This document shows positions 52,886-64,000 of a DNA stretch of 64,000 bases, piece after piece. The notes below the pieces were generated by a model, which searched no databases, was not told the DNA's origin, and saw nothing but the letters and a program-made list of their open reading frames with translations. This DNA is from Trichoplax sp. H2 (Eukaryota > Placozoa > Uniplacotomia > Trichoplacea): NCBI GenBank assembly GCA_003344405.1, contig NOWV01000010.1:1040366-1104365 (forward strand), given 5' to 3'. Within the stretch, counting starts at the first letter, position 1, and each line of letters opens with the position of its first letter. A program made the translations under genes and the position numbers.

Positions 52886-55800
52886 TTAATCTTCCTGATG
52901 GTCATGATCTTCCTCTTGGACACTGGCAGTCGTTACTGACATGTCAGGTGGGCCTTCGTCGTCATCTTCGTGAGCCTAAACGCACAACGGAAAATTGTTA
53001 GGACCTTCCATGTTAGAAGTTAGTATAACATCTATTACAAAATCTATTTAACCGCAGCTTCTTCCTCTTTGTTCTGTTCCTCACGTTCTTCTTCTTCTTC
53101 TTCTTTTTTGTCGTCTTCTGGAGTTTCGCTATAAATATAACAGTAGTGATTAAGCATTTGCAATAGCCAGATCATAAGAAAATTTTTAGAATTACTTACT
53201 CCTCTGCCGCTGGTGCTTCTTCGTTTGGAGTGTCTTCGTTAGCATCTGAGTCACGTTTCTCTTCAGCCTCCTCTCTATCAGAGTGCTCTTCAGCTTCATG
53301 CTCATCAGCTGGTTGTTCTAGGATATTATAAATTCGCAGATTGTTAGAAAGGTAAAAATTTAGACATTTCTAAAAAGTTAATACCTACCTTCTCTGTTTT
53401 CAGGTTCTTCCGGTTCTTCCTCCTTAGGTGGAACGCCTAACGCATATACAGTTATTTTATTAGCAACAATTTATAAACATTTACTGACTAGGGATATTTG
53501 TCTTACCTCCAATGCGTGGTGGTGAAGACAACCTTTTACTAGAAGTTCTGTTAAACTCAGGTGGAGGTCGGTTGATATCATTAGCATTCTTAGCTTGATG
53601 TTGAGTACGACCACTATTTAGAACAAACAGTATAGAGAAGATGCATTAAGAATAACGATGACTAATATTTTTTTATTGTACTGCATTCGATGATGATTGA
53701 ACCTATATCGGAATTTGGATCCAAAGCGGAGGAAAGACTTCTTTACTGGCTTCTCTGGAGTTAGCAATCTATTTCGTAAACAGAACGCGAACAAAGTGTA
53801 CTGTAAATTATCACAACTACCTTAGTTGCATAATTACTGCATATACCGTATTGCAATTATATCACTACAAAAAGTAATTTAAATGGTACGTTTAATTAAT
53901 TACCTAAAGAAGGCGTGATTTTCTATACAGACTTTCCACAGTCTTTTAGCTTCGGTAACAGATGCAAGGCGGAATCCAATCTTCTTTTCATAATTTTCAT
54001 TCTGTAAGATTGCAATTACGTTACCACAATCTTATCACAATATCTACAAAAGGTTTCAAAACGACCATACCTGTGCAGGGCGTACTTTAATGTAGAACTT
54101 CTTTTTCTTGTACAAGATTTGCAAGATTTGAGGCCTTTTAATTATGAAATATGTTAGATCGAAGCGGATTTATGTAGCTGTAAGATATAAAGTTAATTTT
54201 TATAATTACCATGCAAATCGGTTGATTCGCAGTTGATCACGGTAGACGTATAATCCATTAGCAGAAACGCCAATTTCGATCTTTACAGCCTCGTTGTCCT
54301 GAAGGGCGAAGCCAAACATTTATTAACTCAGACGTAATTTATGCAGTGCGAATGAATAATTCAACGCAAAAATACTTACAAAGGCAAAGTATTTTTCAAC
54401 ACCATAAAGTGCCAATTTTTTAGAATTTTCTAAGAAATGAGCTTCAGCGTCAGCGGGCGTTTGTCCTCTACACGAATTTAAATTATTCGGTATTTTATTA
54501 GCAATACAGTATTTTCGGGATTTGATAACATCAAATGGTACATACTCTATTTCTTTGTGATATTCCATTACTCTTTGTTCCAATTCTTCAGACTGATAAA
54601 AGGAGAATATATGGAATTCAGTGATGTACTAAATCATATCTACATTAATGGGTAGTCTTACCTGCACATCATCTGGAGCAACTTGGAATTCACTAACGTA
54701 ATTGCCAATACAAGTTTCTGGATCGTAATCACCAATCTCAGCTAATTTTTGGAAGAAGAAGCATAGAAATAGTTAGTTATGCGGGATTACATTGCTAAAG
54801 CACTCCATACGGACGTAGTTAAAATTTTGACCCTACCTTGAACTGTATAGGCACCTAGCAATGCGTAAGTGTTAAATGAGCAAGGCAACCTTTAAAAGGG
54901 TATAAAAAATATATTTTAACAATCAATATATCAAATATAAATTACAACAAAGTTAGGCTTCAGTCATTGCTACGAACTTTCCAGACATGAGATCTTTTCT
55001 GACTTGTAAGACAAAGAAGTATCTGAAATCAAAAATTTAACTTGTTAAAAATATGGACATTCAGATTGCTAAAACGACCCTTAACTAATGTACCTTGTTA
55101 TATCCTCATGTAACTGGCTTGGGTTGTTACTGTAAAACTTTACGCCAAAGTAGAAGTTTGGTTCATTTCCTATCAGAAACAAAACAAAATTATAACATCA
55201 AATAAGGACTCACAACAAGTACGGCTGTCCTAGGTTACGCAGATTTGAAAGGTAATCGTTCCAATCGAACACATTGAAAATAAACTAACAAATCCTTATC
55301 TTACCTTTCAATTGGCGTTTTATCGACTTCAAAGGATATATCCAGTTCTATACATTGTATTAAATAGAGTGCGATTTAAATATATAAAATATTAATTAAA
55401 ATCATCACGACATTTGGCTACGTCGATAATATGTAAATTTAATATTATAAAGAAAGATATGTAGTTTCTTATATGATCGAAAAACTAAAGTTGAAAGATA
55501 TTTTTTATAAGCTGATACTGTAAAAGAATTCTGTGCTATTTACAAGTATTCGCTGAAATAAACAGAACAGCACAGCAGATATTATCCTCAGTACGAGAAC
55601 TTGTATGGTACCTTGTTGTTTGCAGCATCCAAGAAATAAACGCCAAAGTAATCCTTCTCTTCAAGGTTTAATTGCTGAGATACCTTGTCAAACAGCACAT
55701 TACCTTTGGCTTTTAACTACAAATATAAAAAGTTTTTTACGATCAAGAATTCGAAAACTTTAGAGACAAGCAAGAAAATTAGAATAATCCTGGAATACTA

Positions 55801-58800
55801 AAGCAATCTGATGTGCATAAGAACAGGCACTGCTGTACTTACGCTATATTTATAGCAACGTCTGAGTTGTATAACTACAACACAGTGTTTATTAAGGTAT
55901 AATGGGCGAGCGTTCACTATATACTTTCATAATGAAATACTGTAAATATTAACAGTTAAAAACAACGAGTACAGTACTATTAGAAGAACCGTTGTGTAGA
56001 ATGGTAATGGTGTCAACGATAGATACGAAGAAGCATAATCTTTACCGCGTTAAGTTTGCATTTGTGTATGAAATTATCAACATCAAGAGCTAAGCAAGTA
56101 TCAGTAGTCTATTTAATTTTAGGGCTAGTCCTAAAACAGCGATCATTATAATATGCTTAGATTTGTTTAAGCCAAAAGTTTTTTACGCGATCTGTCGTGC
56201 TATACACTGGATGTACGCGTATACTTGCTTTAGCAAGGTTAAGCGTCAGGTTTGAACGGCTACATAGCTAAATTACAACAAGAATTCAGTTCATTTTATA
56301 CTGTACGCCTAAACTAAAAATATCTAGTCTGAACACTTTTTACCGTGCGTATTTTATACTGTACAGTACATACGGTAACTAAGTTGTCATAAAATTATTC
56401 ATGGGCGAAAATCAGTTTACAGTATGAATGAAACATTAATACACTGTATAGTAGTTGCATTCTTTTCTAGTAAAGCTCTTTAATTTAAAGATCTCTACAG
56501 GGGTTTACAAAACTTTTGTTATTGATCACCGTTTACTTTACAGACAATGCAGTCAACGTAAGCCCATATGGAAAAATACGCATTTTTTGCCTGATTTGCT
56601 AATAGCTGCTAAAGGACAAGAATTCAAAATTTACACAACTCTTATTAACTGGTAATATTTTTCTACCGGATTGTTACGTCTGGAATGCAATCTTATAAGC
56701 AGGAAAAAGCCTCAATACAGTACGAAATATTGTGCAACATTCGGCCAACACCGTAATTGACTAAATCCAAAACATTTTAGATTAGCCAGTGTCGCCACAT
56801 TGTTTCCTCATAATGTAATTCTATTGTATTACTTCATACTATTTCTTAAGAAAACACTTTTTATTATTTTTCTTCTTTAACGTAATAAATTACTCCATCG
56901 TATAGAAATTTGACTACAGCGTCAAATTTCTAGCAATACATTTCCGACTTTGATACTGTACATAATTTCTTGTGGTTGCAATTGAGATCTCCATAATTAT
57001 ATTATTTATATTATTGAAAGCGTACTAACTGTACGTAAGATTGGCATGCAAACTTACGCAACGCAACGCAAATGTTGTAAAATTTCAAAATGGGTGGTGG
57101 TAAAAATAGAACTTTCTACCGAATTCCCAAGGTGGGCCTTTTTTACTATTGTTTATTCCATGTGATATGTTGCGCTAATGGAACTGTTACTCTTTAAACT
57201 GGTCTTTAACTAATTATTAGATGGCTATGAATTCTTTGTAAATGTGATCGCTATTTGGACACTATAGGGGCTCTTTCAGATAGGATATAGTATTATGCTG
57301 CAAATTAAGCCCTTTTCAACTAGAATCTGAGAAAAACAAGAGATTCACTCTTAGATTTAATTACAATTGCGAAAGGTGCCGCTTGTTGCGAAGCTTTACC
57401 AGCGCAAAGTCAAAATGGAACAGGTCAAGTAGAAAGCTATGTAGTATTACGATATTTTTAAGCATCACTAAAGCTCAGAAAAAAAAGCAGAGATATAGTA
57501 TGTTAAATACTCTCGTCTCTATCCAAACCAACTGACGCTGCTAGTTTGAGTGAATTATAAGCAACACGCTAACAATGGCAAATTAGCGATATACATACTG
57601 TATGACCGTAAAGAAAACACAGTGCGAATTTCATGTAAACTATCTTGCCTTCGGACCTCAACCAGAATTATAGTAGTCGACGTTATTTACATAAGAAACA
57701 TCTAAGCCACTGCACCAAATGAACAATCTGTCTATAAAGTAACTCGAGACACATGAAGGCAAAATACGCCAAATGTTGGAACGATTTTTCATTTAATACA
57801 GTGCTCGTTGTTAACAGTTATTGACGATTCTGTCCTGGGTTTCTTAGACGCTATACTGTATAATTTGTGTGATAATGTACAGTAAAGTAAGTAAATTTAA
57901 GCTTGATCGTCATGAACATGGTATAGTACAGTAACGAGCGGCTTAACCACAATAGCCAGGAACTCTAATTAAAAGTATATTATCGACTAGTTTCTTCACT
58001 GAATAGAGGGCTAGTGAGAAGCTTCACATTCATTATGCTTTTTCTGTTTTTGGTAACTGCTGTCCTACTGTAACAGTTGGACAAGCATTCACAAAACTCG
58101 TAGTAGGTTTTATAATTAAATTAAATATGACACGCTAGAGTAATCCACGGTATGAGGTTATAGTATGAACTTTTTAAATATTTTTTTACTTGTCGGGAAA
58201 GAGTAGCTTACAAAAGTGCTAAAATAGCATATTTATGACGTGGTACAATATAACTAGATAGCAGTTGCAACCTGAATGGGCGAGTCCTTCAGAAAAATGC
58301 TGTAGTAAAAGATTACAGAACTGAATGCTACAAGCAATATATCGAGTCGACATAAGCAGGGGTAGCATGTACAGTATGATAGAACTGGTCAATCTATGAT
58401 TTGTCGTTGGATTTGTGACTATTTCTGTATAAAAGCAGGAAAAGCTGCTAAGAAAATAATATTTTCAATAGTTTCAGCTGCAGATATCACTCCGTTCTGC
58501 GATGTTATCTTTTTATATGAAGTTACGGGGTGGAGTTGTAACTATGAAGTTGCAGAAAAAAATTTAGACAGGGAAACTTACAAACAAACACCCAGCTATG
58601 CAACTAATGCAAGTAAATTGTAGTATATATCTAAATGTATCTTAAGAGATGACAATCAATGTTTTTTACACGGAATAGAAATTATCAGTATCCGTTAACG
58701 CTAGAATCAGAATTAGTAGTCATGCGTTTGTCCGCCAGTACGAATTATTTGTGATTCGTAAAGCTGGAGTATACTACAGCAAAAGTTCCGCGTGGTAGTT

Positions 58801-60396
58801 TCTGATAAAAAAATCCTTTCAAATATATAGAAATTCATGCTAAAGTACTTCTTCAAAATAGCGTTGTCACTACTGTACAACGTGAAAAGAACCTTCTATC
58901 AAAAAAGAATCGGGTTGGCTATATCATTCTTTTAATTAAAAAGAATGGCATATAGCGCCACCTTGCAAGTGTTTTCTTGCAAATTGTGATTTATCTAGAA
59001 CAGTCGTTGTTATCTTATGAAATAACAAATATTACAAAAGCTTATCCTTGTTGTATAGTGGTACATAAGCGATAAAAATCAATTTATATCTCAATAAAGG
59101 GTTTAAACTGATTAAGCGGATAGACTTAGTGATAATATAGCGAACACAGTAGGAGCAAAGATTACTATTACGTTTAAATATATGGTCGATAAAGTGTTGT
59201 AAATTCGATTTGACTTCGGACCGACCGGCTATGTACAACAGATTTTACTGCATCACCCAGTCAGCAGGGGTGACAAGGTAGCGCAGCACGTGCGTCTACA
59301 TCATTACTAGTAATGTCGGAAATTCATCTCATAGCTAGAATAAAAATTTTCGAATCTTTTTAATAGATAACGCTAAGTAAATCTGAGAAAAAATTGCCCA
59401 ACTTCAGTTCTGTTAGCGTTGCTTGGATTAACAATATGTCACAAGCGAATAGAATAAAAAGAGGTCTACATGCACGTACATGCAGTGAATCGTCTAAGAC
59501 AACAGCCAAGCGCATCAAAAAAGGGTGTTATTAATACGTTTAAAGTGTACCGTGCCGTATCGCACGGTACACCCTTCAGAGCAGACTACAGGGTCAATAA
59601 AACTCAGAAACAGGTTTACCTTAAAGTTACTTTTTTAATGTAGGAAAAAGTCCTTAAATTTATCGTCTAAACGCAAAATAATTGTCAGCAATTGATTTTA
59701 CTGCTAGAAGATACAACTTAGTGCCTATTGTACCAAAGGGTATCTGGATAAATATCCACATTAAAGAAACAAATTCACCTTTTCCACCGATGTCGGTAGG
59801 TGTTAAGATGTAGAGAAAAATGCCGACACCAACGCGTACTGTACACTTGGAACACTTTGTATAGCTCTGTTCATAGTGAAAACGTTCTTGTCATACTAAT
59901 AACTGTTAAGTCAAGTGCTGTATCGGACAGAAATAGCGAGTTCAACAAGGAAAACTTAGTACTATGGGCAATGCTGCAAAATGTGCCAGTAACACTGGCA
60001 CTATCGCGGTTCAGCGCGTAGCAAATGGTTGCAAAATCAATCATGAAATCATGATTCAAGGCGTTGAGTTCCCCCCAAAATTTGCCACCTTTGATTGTAT
60101 CACAGTGAACCGTCTGCCAGTCACAATCATGACTTTACACATTATAGTTTGCACTATGCACAACGACCGTATTCAAACTTTGAACCTATTAGTTTCACCC
60201 GGTACAGTACCATGCGTGTGTGTAAAAGGGAACTTCTGATGCAAGAATGCTATCTGGCCCCGGACATCCAAGGAGTAACTTTTTAAAATTTACATTTGTA
60301 AAATAAAAAATGAAGTAGTTCAAACGATGTACTTACATCCAAATCGCATTTAAATTCGGTGTCGTCTAATAATTTGACTTTGCACGTTGCCCTCAT
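52886..60396 (-). CDS. Band 4.1-type FERM domain protein (EPB41/FRMD group)
   Basis: Exons (minus): 60396-60337, 55716-55612, 55347-55305, 55169-55094, 55022-54978, 54889-54837, 54741-54662, 54592-54546, 54467-54380, 54298-54210, 54134-54071, 54001-53904, 53768-53703, 53613-53507, 53436-53389, 53317-53200, 53128-53053 and 52975-52886. They total 1353 nt, 450 aa, with every phase joining. The FERM domain starts at once: F1 has [15 protein letters not shown] and [15 protein letters not shown]2 has [34 protein letters not shown] and [15 protein letters not shown]3 has [20 protein letters not shown] and [19 protein letters not shown]. The FERM-adjacent region follows ([19 protein letters not shown]). 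The last ~115 residues are a very acidic Glu-rich tail, with no spectrin-actin-binding or 4.1 C-terminal domain visible. Role: linking membrane proteins to the cortical cytoskeleton (family knowledge). It is shorter than vertebrate 4.1 proteins. Confidence 0.93.
57090..57423 (+). CDS. Candidate nested gene start, two small exons, unidentified
   Basis: Exon 57090-57131 encodes [14 protein letters not shown] and ends AAG/gtgggc. Exon 57376-57423 encodes [16 protein letters not shown], between an acceptor (gcgaaag) and a donor (CAG/gtcaag). Both are phase 0 and basic, and the local GC content is higher than around them. They lie antisense inside FERM intron 1. Gly2 could be myristoylated. I do not recognise the product and see no third exon, so chance is possible. 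Confidence 0.25.
58917..58959. repeat. AT-rich hairpin in FERM intron 1
   Basis: GGCTATAT and ATTCTTTT pair with AAAAGAAT and ATATAGCGCC across an AATT-centred loop, with small bulges. The total stem is about 15 bp. Confidence 0.6.
59545..59572. repeat. Perfect 11 bp hairpin in FERM intron 1
   Basis: GTGTACCGTGC (59545-59555) pairs perfectly with GCACGGTACAC (59562-59572) across a 6-base loop (CGTATC). It is GC-rich against an AT-rich background. Confidence 0.75.
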
Positions 60397-61341
60397 GTTG
60401 ATGTAGTTAGTTCAAGCCGTGTAACGTATTTTGCAAAAATGGACAAGACAAAGCGCTATGCCGCACAACCAAACTAAGAACGCTCGGAGATAAACGGCGG
60501 GTAAGACTGCTGCTGTCCGCGTCGAGTAACTGTGTGATCACGTGCCACCGAACGCGGTGGCAATTGTTAATGATTGGCTAAAAAGTTAGCGTCAGTTATG
60601 ACATAAATCACTGACTGTTAATACAATACATTACTGCCCTGAGTACAGTACTGTATTATCACCGCTGTGCCATGCTGAACTACAGTGTACTGTATAGTAT
60701 GTACACAGTGCGATCGTGTGGATGATACAGTACAAAACATGTTAATACAAAATAGTAGAGTACAATACTGTACGTACAGTACAGTACAGTACAGTACAGT
60801 ATTCAAATAGAAAAGAACTACAGTACAGTACTGCACGGATATACTGTACTGTACACTGTAAAGTACAGTGTACTGTACTGTATAGTATCGTATCGTACAC
60901 GAATACGGTGTTTGATTACACCGTGACGGTATCATGCTCTATCATAGAAAAATCGTAGAAAAGAAGACCAGTAAGGAGTCCTTGATCCTAAAGTACGCAT
61001 AGAAGGAAGTAATGCGGTTGCATGCTTTTATAACTCCAATTATGATTAGTGGAATTTAAATATGTACATAAATGTTCAATGCTATCAGACAAGTCAATCA
61101 TTGTTTATTATTGAGTCATAACCAACAAAGAAAGAGGTATGTCGTTAACAATACAAAAAATAGTTGGTTAGTGTTAAAAAAGTATTGTACAAACACAGTA
61201 CAGTACACTACTTTACTGTACTGTACTATATACATGCATATGGCTGAATACAGTTACTAGTTACTACAATACACATGAACTGTAGGGACAGCCATTTGCA
61301 ATACAAAATCAAGACCAACAAAATTTGTACATATTCGCAGC

Positions 61342-61387
61342 CTTAAACCACGCTTTAACCCTTAAACTACGCTAACCCTAACCCTAA
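61342..61387. repeat. Short telomere-like (CCCTAA)n-related patch
   Basis: Degenerate units (TTAAACCACG, TTTAACC, TTAAACTACG) lead into CTAACCCTAACCCTAA at 61372-61387. This is about 2.5 units of the animal telomeric hexamer, so it is an interstitial trace and not a telomere. Confidence 0.6.
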
Positions 61388-63036
61388 GCAGGTTCTTGAA
61401 TCAGAACCGTCCCTAGACTTGCGTTTCAGCGTATTTGTACTGTAAAGTACAGTACTGTACGTAGGTCAGTCTACTGTACTGTATCATTTACATTACATAC
61501 ATGTACAGTAACTTATATAACTGACTTAAATTGATGAAGTAATGCAATTCATTGATTGATCTTATTTATTGAATAATTTTTTTTTTATTATTACAGTACA
61601 GTAATTATTATCCTGTTAATAACTCTCCATGCTCTCTAGTGAGAATAATGTGTCTGCTCCTTTCATTCCTGAGTTTTTAAAAAGCAGCAGGGGTCAATGA
61701 CTCACAGTCACCTACAGAAAGTCTCATTTATAAAGGCTGTCCTATGAAACAAATAGCGGCCACATACTGTTGTACTGTACTGTACTGTACTATAATGTCT
61801 CACTGATGAGCCTGAGGCTTGGCTATAATTCAAATAATGCTTGATTAACTGAATTTATATTAATTATTATAATCACAATTACCATCATTTACGATTACAA
61901 CTACCGTACAACCTGTTTAAGTTCACTCGCGCTCTGAAAGCACAGCACTTTAGTTGTACAGTGTGCTGTACCATGGATTACTAGAAGTCGACCGGTTTAC
62001 TGTAGTGGCCTACCGTGGTGGTCTTTTGACCACAGGTCTAGTAGCCCAAAGTACAGTACTGTACTGTACAGTACATAAAGGTAACACCTACAGTACCGTA
62101 TACTGTACATTGTACAGTATATAGTACTGTAAGTAAAACTGAATGGACTTTGTCTTTTATGCACTCTTACCCCTATGTACTATGTACAGTGTACACTGTC
62201 CACTGTACAGTGTACAGTACACTCATCACTTATGAACTGTTGTACAGTACTGTGCAGTACTGTACTGACTCACGGACTCGCATTATTAAATAATAGTATC
62301 ATATTTTTTGTTAGTCCTTAATTTTTTCATAGTTTTCATGTTAAACGGTTAACGTACGCAATAATACAGTATTCTGTATCCCTGTCCCAAACTACAGCAC
62401 ATATCTTACAGTACTGTATTGTACTGTACTGTACGCAATGAAAAAAGAACTTGAGTACTGTACTGTAATGTACAGTATTGTATTGTACAGTACTGTACTG
62501 CCCTACAGTACTGTACAGTACAGTACACTGTACTGTACACTAGTGTACAGTAGTACTGCATTGTGCAGTATGCCAACTGTTGTGTACAGTACAGTATTAC
62601 TATCCAGAGTTAATACGATACTAACAACTGTATTAAAAGTTAGTACTACTGTACAGTACTGCACACGGCCTCACAGAAGTGCACAAGTTGCTCTCTAATA
62701 ATGACGATCCGCCCAGATCTGGAACTTGCTGAGAAATGGACTGACTTAGGGACTAAATTAATAAAAGCGAGAGGAATTCACGGTGGCCGTTCACTGGCTA
62801 GAAATAACCAGGATCACTCTGTTGCGAAATGGTTGCAGTGTCAAAAATATTCAAAAAAAGTTGTAGTGCTCGTTTTGTGTCCAATTCGGACTGCTATATC
62901 AATTCTAAAGTCCGTAGTCAGTGAGTCAGTGGAGAATAACATTCAACATTATATTATCAACAACGCTGAAATGTACTGTACTACAGAGTACAGAGTTTTC
63001 GATGTGACTTTTCTCAAGTTGGAGCTCTGGCCTTGG

Positions 63037-63047
63037 TGCGCATGCGT
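63037..63047. promoter_or_regulatory. NRF1-like palindrome
   Basis: TGCGCATGCGT, the same 11-mer as upstream of COX5B. A related ACGCATGCGT lies at 63261-63270. Both are upstream of the candidate first exon at 63623. Confidence 0.4.
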
Positions 63048-63622
63048 GTTACATACTACGTAGAAATGGATAGCGTTTGCAGCAGGGTTACAGTGTAGCC
63101 TGTTGATGCTCAGCGATTACTGTAGTAGCGAGTCTAGTAGAGAGACATTTAGTATACAGTAGATTACTGTATCTGCATAGTACTGTACAAACAGTAGCTT
63201 TTAAAAGTCGAGTTTTAGCAGTGACTTATCTCTTCTCAAGTTCTACCGCGGATACCTACTACGCATGCGTTTTATAGATTCCCGTAATAGAGTACAGTAC
63301 TGTACTGTACAGTATAAACCGAAACTGAACGGTTCTGAACGTACAGTACAGTACTGTACAGTACTGTACTGTACAGTGTACAGTAGACTACTAAAAGGTT
63401 TTCTTTTTAGTAGTCCATGGTACTGTACAGTACTGTACAGTATACTGTACTGTATAGCAGCGGGTCTACAGTAGTACTGTATACAGTACTGTAGAGATAT
63501 GCAGTACAGTACTACAGTACTGTACTGTACACAGTCAAGACAGCAGCTGATCGACATTTTTCACTTATTGTATGAGTAGAGGACATGATAGCCTACTGCT
63601 AGCGTCTCTGCTGTGAACAACA

Positions 63623-63667
63623 ATGTCCGACTTGGTTCAATTGAAACAAATTTTAGAAAATGTCGTG
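63623..63667 (+). CDS. Probable first coding exon of an unidentified gene, 3' partial
   Basis: The start ATG is preceded by AACAACA. The exon encodes MSDLVQLKQILENVV and then meets a donor (GTG/gttagt). It follows the last TACAG/CTGTA array and the NRF1-like palindromes, the same arrangement as other gene starts in this window. The product is unknown and the rest would lie right of or at the window edge. Confidence 0.4.
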
Positions 63668-64000
63668 GTTAGTAGGCTGATGTACAATGTATAGAGTTAT
63701 ACGTGTTGAAATTATAATGCTTTGCTATAATAAGAAAAGGAAACTTTAGGCGGTATTGCCAGCGAATTGATAGTAGTGTAATGGATTAGATTTGATGATA
63801 GCCATGGTTGGAATACATTCTAGTCGTCATAGAAGAGTGTTTTACCTTGTAAATTAATTTTATTTATGAATTGGTTGGTATCTTTTTGCCGTTTTAAACA
63901 CTTCTGCACCATTTTAATCTATAAACAGTATAGAAGGGATTTCTTCATGTCGTAATGACTACAGTGATATTGGTATTAGTTTTTCGATAGCAAGAGTAGA

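Larger units (their letters stand above)
55717..60336 (-). other. FERM gene intron 1, 4.6 kb
   Basis: This is by far the longest intron of the gene; the other introns in this gene are mostly near 100-250 bp. It contains two perfect or near-perfect hairpins (58917-58959 and 59545-59572), scattered TACAG words and a candidate two-exon gene on the opposite strand (57090-57423). Confidence 0.75.
60397..63622. promoter_or_regulatory. FERM gene 5' flank, dense in TACAG/CTGTA arrays
   Basis: Orientation-switching TACAG/CTGTA arrays occupy about 60640-60900, 61195-61230, 61440-61500, 61770-61795, 62050-62275, 62400-62660 and 63290-63535. A GCCACCG/CGGTGGC hairpin (60544-60561) lies close to the FERM start. 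The open frame 62701-63063 has no recognisable domain. NRF1-like palindromes occur at 63037 and 63261. Confidence 0.5.

Noticed and set aside
59964-60239. 91 aa open frame starting [10 protein letters not shown]
   Set aside because: It lies inside FERM intron 1 near the promoter, overlaps other frames on both strands, and has no recognised family; chance in GC-richer DNA is likelier.
61342-61387. True telomere end
   Set aside because: There are only about 2.5 exact units, and unique and array sequence continue on both sides.
60618-63557. Open frames upstream of the FERM gene, including 62701-63063 (120 aa)
   Set aside because: Most are repeat translations. The 120 aa frame has no recognisable domain or partner exons and overlaps the array flank.

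Overview
The window looks like nuclear DNA of an animal. It is AT-rich, and its genes are split into many short exons by small GT-AG introns. The protein set is animal-like: a RIO1 kinase, a PCMTD with a C-terminal SOCS box, PEX3, COX5B, a band 4.1-type FERM protein and a Roco protein carrying two TIR domains. The compact genes, low GC and Roco-TIR architecture suggest an early-branching animal, and a placozoan (Trichoplax/Hoilungia type) is my best guess. The species is inference; the gene identities rest on reading conserved motifs across splice junctions that join in frame.

Layout. 1-6749 (+): 3' part of a Roco gene (COR domain, two TIR domains, C-terminal CaaX box). 6750-9181: non-coding DNA with several degenerate tandem arrays and one GPCR-like fragment. 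9182-14167 (+): RIOK1, 19 modelled exons, including one GC-AG intron. 15524-18804 (-): PCMTD, five exons, 309 aa. 18805-21044: a 2.2 kb shared upstream region full of TACAG/CTGTA arrays. 21045-24895 (+): PEX3, 13 exons, 361 aa. 25382-26153: a 162 bp duplication flanking an assembly gap and the apparent 3' end of an inserted element. 26757-27086 (-): a 109 aa unidentified ORF. 27.1-41.2 kb: gene-poor DNA with a ~240 bp satellite and a hairpin cluster. 41233-46324 (+): an NCL-like Ca2+/cation antiporter. 46.3-48.4 kb: non-coding, with a ~143 bp tandem repeat. 48375-50315 (-): COX5B, four exons, 134 aa, with an NRF1-like site just upstream. 52886-60396 (-): band 4.1/FERM protein, 18 exons, 450 aa, with a 4.6 kb first intron. 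60.4-64.0 kb: a second large TACAG/CTGTA region, a telomere-like patch, and near the right edge the probable first exon of another + strand gene.

The genes are unrelated housekeeping and signalling genes (ribosome maturation, protein-repair-like ubiquitin adaptor, peroxisome biogenesis, respiratory chain, membrane skeleton, ion transport, Roco/TIR signalling) and do not form a pathway. The most unusual signals are the TACAG/CTGTA arrays that sit in the 5' flanks of PCMTD/PEX3, COX5B and the FERM gene, the Roco-TIR-TIR-CaaX protein, and the duplicated flank around the gap, which reads like a heterozygous retroelement insertion.
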